Shown here in pieces: positions 44,414 through 54,748 of a DNA stretch of 64,000 nt. Both the position numbers and the translations under genes were made by a program. The notes beneath the pieces were generated by a model, which was not told where the DNA came from, searched no databases, and saw nothing but the letters and a program-made list of their open reading frames with translations. The stretch is from an uncultured Candidatus Planktophila sp. (GTDB lineage Bacteria; Actinomycetota; Actinomycetes; Nanopelagicales; Nanopelagicaceae): contig CALJUA010000144.1 of assembly GCA_937975715.1 (NCBI GenBank), forward strand, positions 33,870 through 97,869, given 5' to 3'. Every line of letters begins with the position of its first letter. Position 1 is the stretch's first letter.

Positions 44414-45640
44414 TTATTGAGTTGTTGTCGCGTTGTCCTTCATCGCAGCAATATCTTCTTCATCGGTAGGCAACTTGTTTGCATCAGCTAAACGACCTCG
44501 GCCAATCGTAAGAATCGTGTAACCGATTCCAATACAGACTGTTGTGATACCAAGAGCGAAGTTCGGTGAAATCTTCTCGGAAATAAGACCGCCGGAGGCT
44601 GAACCGATCGACATCAAAGTTCCTTCGATTGTCCAGAGCCAACCCATCATTCCCGTTGGTGAACCCTTTGGACGTACCGCTTCCATCACTTCCCAATAGA
44701 AGACTTGAATAGCGCCGCCGACGAGACCCATAAATGCGCCGCCGATAACCATCGACCAATCTGGATATAAGAAGGCGAGTGGGAGCGAAACAATAAACCA
44801 GGCGAGATAAGTCTTTCGAAGCGCACCTAGGGGAGTGGTCTTCTTTGAGACCAATCCGCCAAGAAGTCCGCCAATGATGTTAGCAACGCCCATCGCGGTG
44901 AATATCCAAGCAGTGCGGTGAGGAACATCTTCTAGTGTGGCAAAAGCTGGAACTGCCACATCAAATACGCCCCAACCGAAGCCAATAAAGCAACCTTCAA
45001 TAACAAGTAATTGCAGTGGACGGTGGCGATACATTGAAACTTTGACTGCCGGCTTCTCTTCCGGAATCCAGTTCCGTGCAATCTTTGTGAGCGCAAGAGA
45101 TCCACCGCCGATAAGCATCAGTGCCGCACATACATAGAGCGCGCTCTTTGGAACTGAAGAGAGGGCGAGCGTCGTAACAATCACCGGTCCAATGACTCCA
45201 GCGGTACTCATTACCGCGGTATCAACTGCATAGGCGGTGCGAAGCCAATCGTCTGTCACTGCGTCGCGCCATAAAGGTCGGACAGAGAGATTGATTGGTG
45301 GTGCGGTTAATCCGAGGATGAGAGCGAAGATGAGAAGCGAAGATTTATCGGTAGCGCTATTGAGGGCAATCAACATCAGTGCATAGCCAGGGACCTGAAT
45401 ACGTAGCGGCCACTTCATGCTGTAACGATCGATGATGGTTCCACGAATTCCAGCAGTTGCTGCACCCGCTGCGGCGTTAACACCCACTGCAAGACCTGCA
45501 AATGCAACTGAGTTGAGCTCTTGCTCGACTTTAAAGAAGATACCGAGTCCGACCATTCCGTATGCGACTCGAGCAGGGAAGGCGCTGAGAACCAGCACCC
45601 ACACATTGGGGAATTGGAAGAGTTCTCTATATCGCTTCAT
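44414..45640 (-). CDS. MFS transporter, substrate unknown
   Basis: A 408-residue major facilitator permease with about twelve hydrophobic segments and a long hydrophilic C-terminal tail ending DEEDIAAMKDNATTTQ. Family features are the N-terminal ARVAYGMVGLGIFF, the loop 2-3 region GIRGTIIDRYSMKWPLR, and the matching GGLVSKKTTPLGALRKT in the second half. No motif tells the substrate. It is convergent with the LamG gene (16 bp) and divergent from rpsA, whose promoter region it shares. Confidence 0.75.
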   Translation of the reverse strand: MKRYRELFQFPNVWVLVLSAFPARVAYGMVGLGIFFKVEQELNSVAFAGLAVGVNAAAGAATAGIRGTIIDRYSMKWPLRIQVPGYALMLIALNSATDKSSLLIFALILGLTAPPINLSVRPLWRDAVTDDWLRTAYAVDTAVMSTAGVIGPVIVTTLALSSVPKSALYVCAALMLIGGGSLALTKIARNWIPEEKPAVKVSMYRHRPLQLLVIEGCFIGFGWGVFDVAVPAFATLEDVPHRTAWIFTAMGVANIIGGLLGGLVSKKTTPLGALRKTYLAWFIVSLPLAFLYPDWSMVIGGAFMGLVGGAIQVFYWEVMEAVRPKGSPTGMMGWLWTIEGTLMSIGSASGGLISEKISPNFALGITTVCIGIGYTILTIGRGRLADANKLPTDEEDIAAMKDNATTTQ

Positions 45641-45684
45641 TGCCCTGCGATTCTACGCGCATTGAGCGTGGAAATTGAGCGGAT

Positions 45685-45714
45685 TTGCCCCTAGCGATGG
45701 CTCGCACGTAAAAT
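45685..45714 (+). promoter_or_regulatory. rpsA promoter
   Basis: TTGCCC (45685-45690) and TAAAAT (45709-45714) are 18 bp apart, a good vegetative-type promoter. It would give a leader of about 60 nt before the rpsA start. Confidence 0.55.
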
Positions 45715-45781
45715 TCACGCTCCAGCAATGGATACAACTTCATATGAATATTCCTACTACTTTCTATCCCTACGGAGCATC

Positions 45782-47113
45782 TTGACTACACAAATCGCAG
45801 TAAACGACATCGGATCAGCAGCAGATTTTCTTGCAGCAATCGAAGGCACAATCAGAAACTTTTCAGACGGCGACCTCGTTACAGGTACAGTCGTTCAGGT
45901 AGACCGCGAAGAAGTTCTTCTTGACGTCGGCTACAAGACAGAAGGTGTAATTCCTTCACGTGAACTCTCAATCCGCCACGATGCAGATCCAAATGACATT
46001 GTTAAGGTCGGCGATAAGGTCGAAGCTCTTGTTCTTCAGAAGGAAGACAAGGAAGGCCGTCTCATCCTTTCTAAGAAGCGTGCTCAGTACGAGCGTGCTT
46101 GGGGCGAGATCGAAGGCAAGAAGGAGCGCGACGAAGTTGTCGTCGGTACAGTTATTGAAGTTGTGAAGGGTGGTCTCATCGTAGACATCGGACTTCGTGG
46201 CTTCCTTCCAGCATCACTCGTTGAAATGCGTCGTGTACGCGACCTCACTCCTTACATCGGTAAGCAGGTTGAAGCTCGCATCATCGAACTCGATAAGAAC
46301 CGCAACAACGTTGTTCTCTCACGTCGTGCATTCCTCGAGCAGACACAGTCACAGTCACGCACAGAATTTCTTAACCAGCTCCAAAAGGGCCAGGTTCGCA
46401 CAGGTGTCGTTTCATCTATCGTTAACTTCGGTGCATTCGTTGACCTTGGTGGCGTAGATGGTCTCGTTCACGTTTCAGAGCTTTCATGGAAGCACATCGA
46501 TCACCCAGCAGAAGTTGTTGAAGTTGGCGATGAAGTAACTGTTGAAGTTCTTGAAGTTGATTTCGAGCGCGAGCGAGTTTCACTCTCACTCAAGGCAACA
46601 CAGGAAGATCCATGGCAGGCATTTGCTCGCACACACACAATTAACACAGTTGTTCCAGGTGTTGTGACAAAGCTTGTTCCATTCGGTGCATTCATCCGTG
46701 TTCACGAAGGAATTGAAGGACTTGTTCACATCTCAGAGCTCGCAGAGCGCCACGTTGAGATCCCAGAGCAGGTTGTTGCAGTAGATGACGAACTCTTCGT
46801 CAAGATCATCGACATCGATCTCGAGCGTCGTCGTATCTCACTCTCATTGAAGCAGGCTAATGAAGGACAAGATGTTGAGGTCGAAGCATTCGATCCAACA
46901 CAGTACGGAATGGCTGCTCGCTACGATGCAGATGGAAACTTCATCTACCCAGAAGGCTTTGATCCTGATTCACAGGAATGGAAGCCAGGCTTCGAAGCAC
47001 AGCGCGAAGAGTGGGAGCGTCAGTACGCTGAAGCTCAGCAGCGCTTCCTTGCTCACAAGAAGCAGAAGGCTGAAGCACAGGCAGCAGAAGCTGCAGCAAC
47101 TCCAGCAGAGTAA
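45782..47113 (+). CDS. rpsA: 30S ribosomal protein S1
   Basis: S1 binds mRNA on the small subunit. The 443-residue protein has four S1 RNA-binding repeats (GDLVTGTVVQVDREEVLLDVGYK, VVVGTVIEVVKGGLIVDIG, GQVRTGVVSSIVNFGAFVDLGGVDGLVHVSELSW, TVVPGVVTKLVPFGAFIRV) and an acidic C-terminal tail. The TTG at 45782 (GGAG 4 bases upstream) gives the usual actinobacterial start MTTQIAVNDIG. The in-frame ATG at 45728 would add 18 non-conserved residues. Codon use is that of a highly expressed gene. A terminator follows. Confidence 0.95.
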   Translation: MTTQIAVNDIGSAADFLAAIEGTIRNFSDGDLVTGTVVQVDREEVLLDVGYKTEGVIPSRELSIRHDADPNDIVKVGDKVEALVLQKEDKEGRLILSKKRAQYERAWGEIEGKKERDEVVVGTVIEVVKGGLIVDIGLRGFLPASLVEMRRVRDLTPYIGKQVEARIIELDKNRNNVVLSRRAFLEQTQSQSRTEFLNQLQKGQVRTGVVSSIVNFGAFVDLGGVDGLVHVSELSWKHIDHPAEVVEVGDEVTVEVLEVDFERERVSLSLKATQEDPWQAFARTHTINTVVPGVVTKLVPFGAFIRVHEGIEGLVHISELAERHVEIPEQVVAVDDELFVKIIDIDLERRRISLSLKQANEGQDVEVEAFDPTQYGMAARYDADGNFIYPEGFDPDSQEWKPGFEAQREEWERQYAEAQQRFLAHKKQKAEAQAAEAAATPAE

Positions 47114-47128
47114 TAAGTAATTAAGAAA

Positions 47129-47161
47129 GGCCCTCGATTAGCGTCGGGGGCCTTTTCTTTT
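47129..47161 (+). terminator. Intrinsic terminator after rpsA
   Basis: A 9-bp stem (GGCCCTCGA with TCGGGGGCC, one G-T pair) around the loop TTAGCG is followed by TTTTCTTTT. This is the only textbook terminator I see in the window. Confidence 0.92.
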
Positions 47162-47166
47162 ACCCA

Positions 47167-47267
47167 AAGAATCAAAAGTGTGAGTTGAAAGGCGATGTTA
47201 AGAATCGGTGCACTGCTGGCATTTGGCAATTTGACCGCACGTCGCCGTAACTCACCTTTTGATTCTT
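47167..47267. repeat. Long inverted-repeat element before coaE
   Basis: The outer arms 47167-47186 and 47249-47267 match over about 19 bp with one unpaired base (AAGAATCAAAAG...CTTTTGATTCTT), and an inner GGCGA/TCGCC (47191-47195, 47242-47246) extends the fold. About 45 bases remain as an apical part with further weak pairs. It lies just past the rpsA terminator. It could be a structured small RNA, a mobile-element remnant or a binding site. Confidence 0.6.
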
Positions 47268-47272
47268 GAAGG

Positions 47273-47278
47273 TAGAGT
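47273..47278 (+). promoter_or_regulatory. Candidate leaderless -10 box for coaE
   Basis: TAGAGT is followed after 7 bases by the ATG at 47286, with no Shine-Dalgarno. It begins 5 bases after the inverted-repeat element ends. Confidence 0.5.
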
Positions 47279-47285
47279 TCATCTC

Positions 47286-47879
47286 ATGCTAATCGTGGGG
47301 CTTACTGGTGGAATCGGGGCTGGAAAGTCAACGGTTGCCAATATGTTCGCGCAACTTGGGGGGCTGGTGGTGGATGCTGATCAGTTGGCACGAGATGCGA
47401 TTGAGCCAGGGACTTCGGGGTTTGATGAAGTCGTTGCCGAATTCTCGAGCAAGGTTGTAAAGAATGGTGAGATTGATCGCAAGAAGTTGGGGTCGATTGT
47501 TTTTAAGGATGCAGCCAAGCGCAAGAAGTTAGAGGCGATTATTCATCCGCGGGTTCAGGAAGCGCTTGCAAACAAGATTAAGGCGCTCAGCCCTGGAGAC
47601 ATACTTGTATACGAGATTCCACTCTTGGTCGAAACAGGGGCTGCGGATAAGTTCGATTACATCATTACTGTTGAAGCAGATATCGAGAACAGACTTGATC
47701 GCCTCTTTGAGCGTGGCATGGATGAGGATGAAGCTGAACGCCGCATTGCAGCACAGGCTTCGCAAGAGCAGCGTGAAGCAGTTGCTGATCGCGTGATCAT
47801 TAACGATGGCGACCGTGCCGAGCTATTTGCAGAGTGTGCACGAATCTGGGAGAGCGAGCTCAATGCGCCCCGTCAGTGA
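47286..47879 (+). CDS. coaE: Dephospho-CoA kinase
   Basis: CoaE phosphorylates dephospho-CoA in the last step of CoA synthesis. The 197-residue protein has the P-loop [17 protein letters not shown], the DADQLARD motif, and [14 protein letters not shown]. The ATG at 47286 follows a leaderless-type -10; the frame extends 9 codons upstream without good signals. It overlaps uvrB by 17 bp. Confidence 0.95.
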   Translation: MLIVGLTGGIGAGKSTVANMFAQLGGLVVDADQLARDAIEPGTSGFDEVVAEFSSKVVKNGEIDRKKLGSIVFKDAAKRKKLEAIIHPRVQEALANKIKALSPGDILVYEIPLLVETGAADKFDYIITVEADIENRLDRLFERGMDEDEAERRIAAQASQEQREAVADRVIINDGDRAELFAECARIWESELNAPRQ

Positions 47880-49932
47880 GGTGCAGCGCAAAGTTGCGCC
47901 ATTTCAGGTAATTTCCGAATACGTCCCTGCCGGTGATCAGCCTGCCGCGATTGAAGAGATTGCTCGTCGCATCAACGCGGGAGAGAAGGACGTAGTTCTC
48001 CTCGGTGCAACTGGTACGGGTAAGTCTGCGACCACTGCGTGGCTGGTGGAGAAGCTACAGCGCCCGACGTTGGTTTTGGCACCTAACAAAACTCTGGCTG
48101 CGCAGCTTGCCAATGAATTCAGAGAGCTACTTCCTAACAATGCGGTCGAATACTTTGTCTCGTACTACGACTACTACCAGCCAGAGGCCTATGTGCCGCA
48201 GACAGATACCTTTATTGAGAAAGACTCCAGCGTCAATGATGAGGTTGAACGTTTACGTCACTCAGCTACTAACTCTCTTCTTACTCGTCGAGATGTGATT
48301 GTGGTTGCAACGGTTTCTTGTATCTATGGTTTGGGAACGCCGCAGGAGTACATCGACCGCATGATTCATCTCAAGTTAGGCGATGAGATCGAGCGCAATG
48401 CGCTACTTCGCAGGTTCGTGGATGTGCAATACAAGCGCAACGATGTTGCCTTCGAACGTGGAACATTCCGCGTGCGCGGAGATACCGTTGAAATCATTCC
48501 GATGTATGAAGAGCTTGCTATTCGCATCGAGATGTTTGGAGATGAGATTGAGAAAATTACGACTCTAAATCCTCTGACCGGTGAAATCGTGCGCGATGAA
48601 GAAGAGATCTATATCTTCCCGGCGACGCACTACGCAGCAGGACCAGAGACAATGAAGCGCGCGATGAGCGATATCCAGGACGAGCTACAGATTCAGCTCA
48701 ATGCCTTTACTAAGCAGGGCAAGCTCCTCGAAGAACAGCGCCTTCGTATGCGCACAACATTTGATCTAGAGATGATGGAACAACTTGGTTTCTGTTCTGG
48801 AATTGAAAACTATTCTCGTCATCTCGATGGACGCGAACCAGGTTCTCCGCCGAACTGTCTGCTCGATTACTTCCCTGAAGATTTCCTCTGCGTCATCGAT
48901 GAAAGCCACGTCACCGTTCCGCAGATCGGCGCAATGTTTGAAGGCGATGCCTCTCGAAAGCGCACCTTAGTAGAGCACGGCTTCCGCCTTCCTAGCGCTC
49001 TCGATAACCGACCGCTGAAATGGCCTGAGTTCCAAGAGCGCGTTGGTCAGACTATTTACCTCTCGGCAACTCCAGGCAAGTATGAGATGGAGAAGGTGAA
49101 GGGCGATGTTGTAGAACAGGTCATTCGCCCAACAGGATTGATTGATCCAAAGATTGTAATAAAGCCGATCAAGGGTCAGATTGATGATCTTCTAGAAGAG
49201 ATCAAAATCCGCGCAGAGCGCAATGAGCGAGTGCTTGTTACAACGCTTACTAAGAAGATGTCGGAAGATCTGACGGATTATCTACAAGAGCGCGGTGTCC
49301 GAGTTCGATACCTTCACTCAGAGGTAGACACGCTTCGCCGGGTTGAACTTCTACGCGAACTTCGCTCTGGAGATTATGACGTATTGATTGGTATCAACTT
49401 GCTCCGTGAAGGTCTCGACCTTCCAGAAGTTTCATTGGTAGCCATCCTTGATGCAGATAAGGAAGGATTCCTCCGTTCTGCAACATCACTTATTCAAACA
49501 ATCGGTCGTGCAGCTCGTAACGTTTCAGGTGAAGTACACATGTATGCCGACAACATCACGGCTTCGATGGAGAAAGCGATTGATGAGACCAATCGACGTC
49601 GCGCAAAACAGGTTGCTTATAACCTCGAGAAGGGCGTTGACCCACAACCTCTTCGAAAGAAGATTGCAGATATTACGGACATGATTGCTCGAGAGAGCGA
49701 CGATACCGATGAACTTATTGCTGGAATCAAGGGTGCAAAGGGATCGGTCCCATTTGTCGAGCGCGGAAAGGGTTCTTTGGCGCGCCAAGAACTTGCTGCA
49801 TTGATAGGCTCCCTCACCGAGCAGATGCGTAGCGCTGCTGATGAGCTCGCATTCGAACTCGCAGGCCGCCTGCGTGATGAGATTAAAGAGTTAAAACGTG
49901 AACTTCGATCAATGGATGAGGCAGGTCATTAA
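47863..49932 (+). CDS. uvrB: Excinuclease ABC subunit B
   Basis: UvrB is the damage-verifying helicase-like protein of nucleotide excision repair. The 689-residue protein starts [16 protein letters not shown], with Walker [10 protein letters not shown], the beta-hairpin region [20 protein letters not shown], the DEAD-like [11 protein letters not shown], and helicase motifs V/VI ([25 protein letters not shown]). The C-terminal UVR domain ([28 protein letters not shown]) binds UvrC. It is followed after 2 bp by uvrA. Confidence 0.98.
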   Translation: MRPVSEVQRKVAPFQVISEYVPAGDQPAAIEEIARRINAGEKDVVLLGATGTGKSATTAWLVEKLQRPTLVLAPNKTLAAQLANEFRELLPNNAVEYFVSYYDYYQPEAYVPQTDTFIEKDSSVNDEVERLRHSATNSLLTRRDVIVVATVSCIYGLGTPQEYIDRMIHLKLGDEIERNALLRRFVDVQYKRNDVAFERGTFRVRGDTVEIIPMYEELAIRIEMFGDEIEKITTLNPLTGEIVRDEEEIYIFPATHYAAGPETMKRAMSDIQDELQIQLNAFTKQGKLLEEQRLRMRTTFDLEMMEQLGFCSGIENYSRHLDGREPGSPPNCLLDYFPEDFLCVIDESHVTVPQIGAMFEGDASRKRTLVEHGFRLPSALDNRPLKWPEFQERVGQTIYLSATPGKYEMEKVKGDVVEQVIRPTGLIDPKIVIKPIKGQIDDLLEEIKIRAERNERVLVTTLTKKMSEDLTDYLQERGVRVRYLHSEVDTLRRVELLRELRSGDYDVLIGINLLREGLDLPEVSLVAILDADKEGFLRSATSLIQTIGRAARNVSGEVHMYADNITASMEKAIDETNRRRAKQVAYNLEKGVDPQPLRKKIADITDMIARESDDTDELIAGIKGAKGSVPFVERGKGSLARQELAALIGSLTEQMRSAADELAFELAGRLRDEIKELKRELRSMDEAGH

Positions 49933-49934
49933 AG

Positions 49935-52808
49935 GTGAGCATTGAGAAGCTTGTAGTTCGTGGTGCTCGCGAGCATAACCTGAAGGATGTATCGCTCGAG
50001 CTTCCTCGCGATGCCCTCATCGTCTTCACTGGTCTTTCAGGTTCAGGTAAGTCATCTCTTGCCTTCGACACAATCTTCGCCGAAGGACAGCGTCGCTACG
50101 TTGAATCACTCTCTGCTTATGCGCGTCAGTTCCTTGGACAGATGGATAAGCCTGATGTTGATTTCATCGAAGGTCTTTCACCTGCAGTCTCTATAGATCA
50201 GAAATCCACCAACCGAAATCCACGTTCGACGGTAGGAACAATCACTGAGGTCTATGACTATCTCCGCCTGCTCTTTGCTCGCGCAGGTCGCCCTCACTGT
50301 CCTAATTGCGGCAAGGCAGTATCGCGCCAATCGCCGCAACAAATTGTTGATCAAATTCTTACAATGCCAGCGACGACAAAGTTTCAAGTACTTGCTCCGG
50401 TTGTGCGTGAGCGCAAAGGTGAATTCGTAGATCTCTTTAGCGATCTGGTCACACAGGGTTATTCACGTGCTCGTGTTGATGGCGAAACTATCCAGCTCTC
50501 GGAGCCACCAAAGCTGAAGAAGCAAGAGAAGCACACCATTGAAGTTGTCGTCGATCGCCTTACTGCGAAAGCGGAGAGCAAGTCACGACTTACCGATTCA
50601 ATTGAGACAGCGCTCAAGCTCGCAAGTGGTTTAGTCATTCTCGACTTCGTAGATGCCAAGGGCGATGAGAAGGAACGCACTTACAGCGAGCACCTTGCCT
50701 GCCACGATTGCAATCTCTCATTTGAAGAGCTCGAACCGCGCTCATTCTCATTTAACTCACCATTTGGCGCCTGCCCTGACTGTTCAGGTATCGGCACAAA
50801 GCTAGAAGTCGATGAAGACCTCATCATTCCTGATGATTCAATCTCGATTGAAGAAGGTGCAATTGCACCGTGGGCTGGCGGCCAGTCATCTGAATACTTC
50901 TTGCGATTACTTGAAGCACTCGCGGGGGAGCTGAAGTTCAAGCTCGATACACCATGGAAGAAACTTCCTGCTAAAGCTAAAGAAGCTGTTATCAACGGCT
51001 TCGATTATGAAGTCCATGTGAAGTACAAGAATCGTTATGGACGTGTACGTAATTACTCAACTGGTTTCGAAGGCGTGATTCCATTTATCCATCGTCGCCA
51101 CTCAGAGACCGATAGCGAATATAGCCGCGAAAAGTACGAGGCTTATATGCGTGAGACCCCATGTCCTGCATGTAAGGGTGCGCGTTTGAAGCCAGAAGTT
51201 CTTGCAGTCACAATCGGCGGTAAATCAATCGCTGAAGTCTGTCTTCTCTCCATCGATGATTGCGCGACATTCCTTAAGGGCATCGAGCTCAATCCACGTG
51301 AGGCTCAAATTGCAGAGCGAGTCATGAAGGAAGTTCATGCCCGTCTTGGCTTCTTGCTCGACGTTGGCCTTGATTACCTCTCTCTCGATCGCCCAGCTGC
51401 AACGTTGTCGGGTGGTGAAGCGCAACGTATTCGCCTTGCAACTCAGATTGGTTCCGGCCTTGTGGGTGTGCTCTATGTTCTCGACGAACCAAGCATCGGT
51501 CTGCATCAACGTGACAACCGCCGACTCATCGATACTTTGACTCGTCTTCGCAACCTTGGAAACACACTGATTGTTGTCGAGCACGATGAAGAAACTATCC
51601 GCACCGCAGATTGGGTTGTAGATATCGGACCTGGTGCGGGCGAGCACGGTGGTCACGTTGTGGTCTCTGGTTCTTATGAAGATTTGATTAACTCTCAAGA
51701 GTCAATCACTGGCGCATATCTTTCAGGTCGTAAATCAATTGAGATTCCCTCAAAACGTCGCCCGGTCGACCCTAAGCGCAAGCTTGTTGTAAAGGGCGCA
51801 AAAGAGAATAACCTCAAGGACATTGAAGTTGAAATTCCATTGGGTCTCTTTGTATCCGTTACCGGCGTATCGGGTTCAGGTAAGTCAACGCTTGTAAATG
51901 ACATTCTTTATACAACTCTTGCCAACAAACTCAATGGTGCGCGTCTTGTTCCAGGTCGTCACCGCACTGTCACAGGCATCGATCAGCTCGATAAGGTTGT
52001 CCACGTGGATCAGTCACCAATTGGTCGCACACCACGCTCCAACCCTGCGACATATACCGGCGTCTTCGACAAGGTACGCGCTCTCTTCGCTGAGACATCT
52101 GAGGCAAAGGTCCGCGGATACCAGCAGGGTCGCTTCTCTTTCAATGTTAAAGGTGGCCGCTGCGAGAACTGTTCAGGTGATGGAACCATCACAATCGAGA
52201 TGAACTTCTTGCCCGATGTCTATGTTCCTTGCGAGGTCTGTCACGGTGCTCGCTACAACCGCGAAACTCTTGAAGTGCATTACAAGGGGAAGACCATTGC
52301 TGAAGTTCTCGATATGCCTATTGAGATTGCACATGAATTCTTCGAATCAGTTCCTACGATTGCTCGTTATCTCAAGACTTTATGCGATGTGGGACTTGGA
52401 TATGTACGTCTTGGACAATCAGCGCCAACACTTTCAGGCGGCGAGGCTCAGCGCGTCAAGCTTGCAACAGAGCTACAACGTCGCTCAACCGGTCGCACGA
52501 TTTATGTTCTCGACGAACCAACAACAGGATTGCACTTTGAAGATGTCAATAAGCTGTTGGGTGTTCTCAAACGCTTAGTGGAAACAGGTAACACCGTTGT
52601 TGTCATCGAACACAATCTTGATGTCATCAAGTCTTCCGACTGGGTCATTGATATGGGTCCTGAAGGCGGATTCCGTGGCGGAACAGTTGTCGCAGAGGGA
52701 GCACCTGAAGAAGTGGCAAAGGTAAAGGCGAGCTACACCGGTCAGTTCCTCGCTGAGATTCTCGCTTCCAATCGCGCTGTGAAGAAAACCTCAGCTAAGA
52801 AGAAGTAG
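49935..52808 (+). CDS. uvrA: Excinuclease ABC subunit A
   Basis: UvrA is the dimeric damage-sensing ATPase. The 957-residue protein has two ABC modules: Walker [11 protein letters not shown] and [10 protein letters not shown], signatures [12 protein letters not shown] and [12 protein letters not shown], Walker [11 protein letters not shown] and [10 protein letters not shown]. Zinc cysteine sets are seen in CPNCG and CHDCN...CPDC, and in CENCSGDG...CEVC. GTG start at 49935 after the uvrB TAA. The C-terminal ends in a lysine-rich tail. Confidence 0.98.
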   Translation: MSIEKLVVRGAREHNLKDVSLELPRDALIVFTGLSGSGKSSLAFDTIFAEGQRRYVESLSAYARQFLGQMDKPDVDFIEGLSPAVSIDQKSTNRNPRSTVGTITEVYDYLRLLFARAGRPHCPNCGKAVSRQSPQQIVDQILTMPATTKFQVLAPVVRERKGEFVDLFSDLVTQGYSRARVDGETIQLSEPPKLKKQEKHTIEVVVDRLTAKAESKSRLTDSIETALKLASGLVILDFVDAKGDEKERTYSEHLACHDCNLSFEELEPRSFSFNSPFGACPDCSGIGTKLEVDEDLIIPDDSISIEEGAIAPWAGGQSSEYFLRLLEALAGELKFKLDTPWKKLPAKAKEAVINGFDYEVHVKYKNRYGRVRNYSTGFEGVIPFIHRRHSETDSEYSREKYEAYMRETPCPACKGARLKPEVLAVTIGGKSIAEVCLLSIDDCATFLKGIELNPREAQIAERVMKEVHARLGFLLDVGLDYLSLDRPAATLSGGEAQRIRLATQIGSGLVGVLYVLDEPSIGLHQRDNRRLIDTLTRLRNLGNTLIVVEHDEETIRTADWVVDIGPGAGEHGGHVVVSGSYEDLINSQESITGAYLSGRKSIEIPSKRRPVDPKRKLVVKGAKENNLKDIEVEIPLGLFVSVTGVSGSGKSTLVNDILYTTLANKLNGARLVPGRHRTVTGIDQLDKVVHVDQSPIGRTPRSNPATYTGVFDKVRALFAETSEAKVRGYQQGRFSFNVKGGRCENCSGDGTITIEMNFLPDVYVPCEVCHGARYNRETLEVHYKGKTIAEVLDMPIEIAHEFFESVPTIARYLKTLCDVGLGYVRLGQSAPTLSGGEAQRVKLATELQRRSTGRTIYVLDEPTTGLHFEDVNKLLGVLKRLVETGNTVVVIEHNLDVIKSSDWVIDMGPEGGFRGGTVVAEGAPEEVAKVKASYTGQFLAEILASNRAVKKTSAKKK

Positions 52809-52810
52809 AG

Positions 52811-54727
52811 ATGGCAGATCCAGCCAGCTATCGCCCCTCTGAAATACCAGAGGAGCCAGGCGTTTATCGCTTCTACAACAAGAGCGACAAGGTCATCTAT
52901 GTCGGTAAGGCGAAGAATCTTAAGAACCGTCTAAGTTCTTACTTTGGTTCCAACCTGGCACAGAAGACATATCGCATGGTGCACGAGGCTGTTCGAGTTG
53001 ATTGGACAATCGTTAATACTGAACTTGAAGCTCTCGCCCTCGAGTTTTCTTGGATCAAGCAGTATCACCCGACCTATAACGTTCAATTTAAAGACGATAA
53101 GTCCTATCCATATTTAGCAATCTCACTTGAAGATGAATTTCCGCGAATCTTTATTACCCGAAAAGAGAAGCGTTCGGGACTTAAATACTTCGGTCCTTAC
53201 ACAAATGCGTGGGCACTTCGAAATACCTATGAAGTTCTGCTCAAGGTATTTCCAGTCCGTTCATGTAGCGCCGGGAATTTTCAGCGCGCTCAGCGCGCTA
53301 AACGTCAATGTCTTCTAGGCGATATCGGCAAGTGTGCGGCGCCATGCGTTGGTTGGGTGACTCCGGAAGAGCATAAAGAGATTGCTTACAAGCTCGATGC
53401 CTTCATGGAGGCCGGGATGGAAGATCTTGTCCCAACGATGAAGGCTGAGATGGAGCTGGCATCACAGCGCGAAGAATTTGAGCGAGCGGCTCGAATTCGT
53501 GATCAAATCGAATCTTTTGAAAAGGCGCAACGCTCTACCCAAGGAAATCTATCTGATGATCTCGATGGAGACTTCATCGCAATTCACGAAGAAGGTCTTC
53601 ACGCGGCAGGCTCTATCTTTATTGTGCGACGCGGATCGATTAAGGGATCGCGTTCGTGGATTGTCGACCAAGAGCGCACTCTTGAAGGCGATGATCAATA
53701 TGCATCACTTCTCTTCTCCATCTATGGTGACGGCACCACTGAAATTCCATCGGTCATTCACATCAATGGCGAACCAGCAGATCGTGAAGCGTTAGGGGAG
53801 TGGCTGACCTCATTGGCTGGTCATAAGGTCACCATCAAGGTTCCTCAACGTGGTGAAAAAGTTGAACTCCTCGAGACTGTCGAGCGCAACGCTCATTACG
53901 CACTCGTGCAATTTATGAGCAAGCGCGCCACCGATGCAGCCGTTTCAGGCAAAGCGCTCATCGAACTTGAAGAGCAACTTGAACTTCCGCGTACTCCACT
54001 TCGCATCGAGTGTTATGACATCTCCAATATTTCTGGCACATCAGTTGTTGCATCGATGGTGGTCTTTGAAGACGGGCTAGCAAAGAAGAGCGAGTACCGC
54101 CGTTTTGCGATTGATACCGAGACTGCCACAGATGACACACGTGCAATGCATCAGGTCATTACACGACGCATGAAGCGACTGCTGGCGGATCGCCAAGTCA
54201 ATCGAAGCGAGATTGCAGAGACCGGTGGCAAACTCTCCAAGTTTGCATATCCGCCGCAACTCATCGTTGTCGACGGTGGTGCGCCGCAAGTGGCAGCAGC
54301 GCAGCGTGCACTCGATGAACTTGGTATTACAGATATCGCTCTGGTAGGTCTTGCAAAACGATTGGAAGAAGTCTGGCTTCCTAACTCATCTGACCCACTG
54401 ATTTTGCCGCGCACCAGCGAAGGCATGTACCTCTTACAACGAATTCGAGATGAAGCACACCGATTTGCAATCACCTTCCATAGATCTAAGCGTTCCAAGG
54501 TAATGCTTGAATCTCTGCTGGATGAGATTCCTCAATTGGGTGAATCACGACGCACAGCACTTCTGGACAGATTCGGTTCAGTTACCGCTATTCGTAAAGC
54601 CACTCTCGCTGAACTTGAGACTACGCCGGGAATTGGTGTCACCATCGCTGGAATTATCTACTCGCACCTTGAAAAGTTGAGTACCTCGGCAGTTGATATG
54701 GAAACTGGCGAAATTCTAGGTACTTGA
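52811..54727 (+). CDS. uvrC: Excinuclease ABC subunit C
   Basis: UvrC makes both incisions flanking the lesion. The 638-residue protein has the N-terminal GIY-YIG nuclease (EEPGVYRFYNKSDKVIYVGKAKNLKNRLSSYF), a UVR domain (REEFERAARIRDQIESFEK) that meets UvrB, the RNase H-like nuclease (IECYDISNISG, LIVVDGGAPQ) and C-terminal helix-hairpin-helix repeats. It starts 2 bp after uvrA, so uvrB-uvrA-uvrC forms one unit. Confidence 0.97.
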   Translation: MADPASYRPSEIPEEPGVYRFYNKSDKVIYVGKAKNLKNRLSSYFGSNLAQKTYRMVHEAVRVDWTIVNTELEALALEFSWIKQYHPTYNVQFKDDKSYPYLAISLEDEFPRIFITRKEKRSGLKYFGPYTNAWALRNTYEVLLKVFPVRSCSAGNFQRAQRAKRQCLLGDIGKCAAPCVGWVTPEEHKEIAYKLDAFMEAGMEDLVPTMKAEMELASQREEFERAARIRDQIESFEKAQRSTQGNLSDDLDGDFIAIHEEGLHAAGSIFIVRRGSIKGSRSWIVDQERTLEGDDQYASLLFSIYGDGTTEIPSVIHINGEPADREALGEWLTSLAGHKVTIKVPQRGEKVELLETVERNAHYALVQFMSKRATDAAVSGKALIELEEQLELPRTPLRIECYDISNISGTSVVASMVVFEDGLAKKSEYRRFAIDTETATDDTRAMHQVITRRMKRLLADRQVNRSEIAETGGKLSKFAYPPQLIVVDGGAPQVAAAQRALDELGITDIALVGLAKRLEEVWLPNSSDPLILPRTSEGMYLLQRIRDEAHRFAITFHRSKRSKVMLESLLDEIPQLGESRRTALLDRFGSVTAIRKATLAELETTPGIGVTIAGIIYSHLEKLSTSAVDMETGEILGT

Positions 54728-54748
54728 CCGATAGTGCAGAATGGAGCC

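Noticed and set aside
45728..45781. ATG start of rpsA at 45728
   Set aside because: The extra 18 residues are aromatic-rich and unlike S1 N-termini; the TTG at 45782 gives the conserved start and has GGAG upstream.
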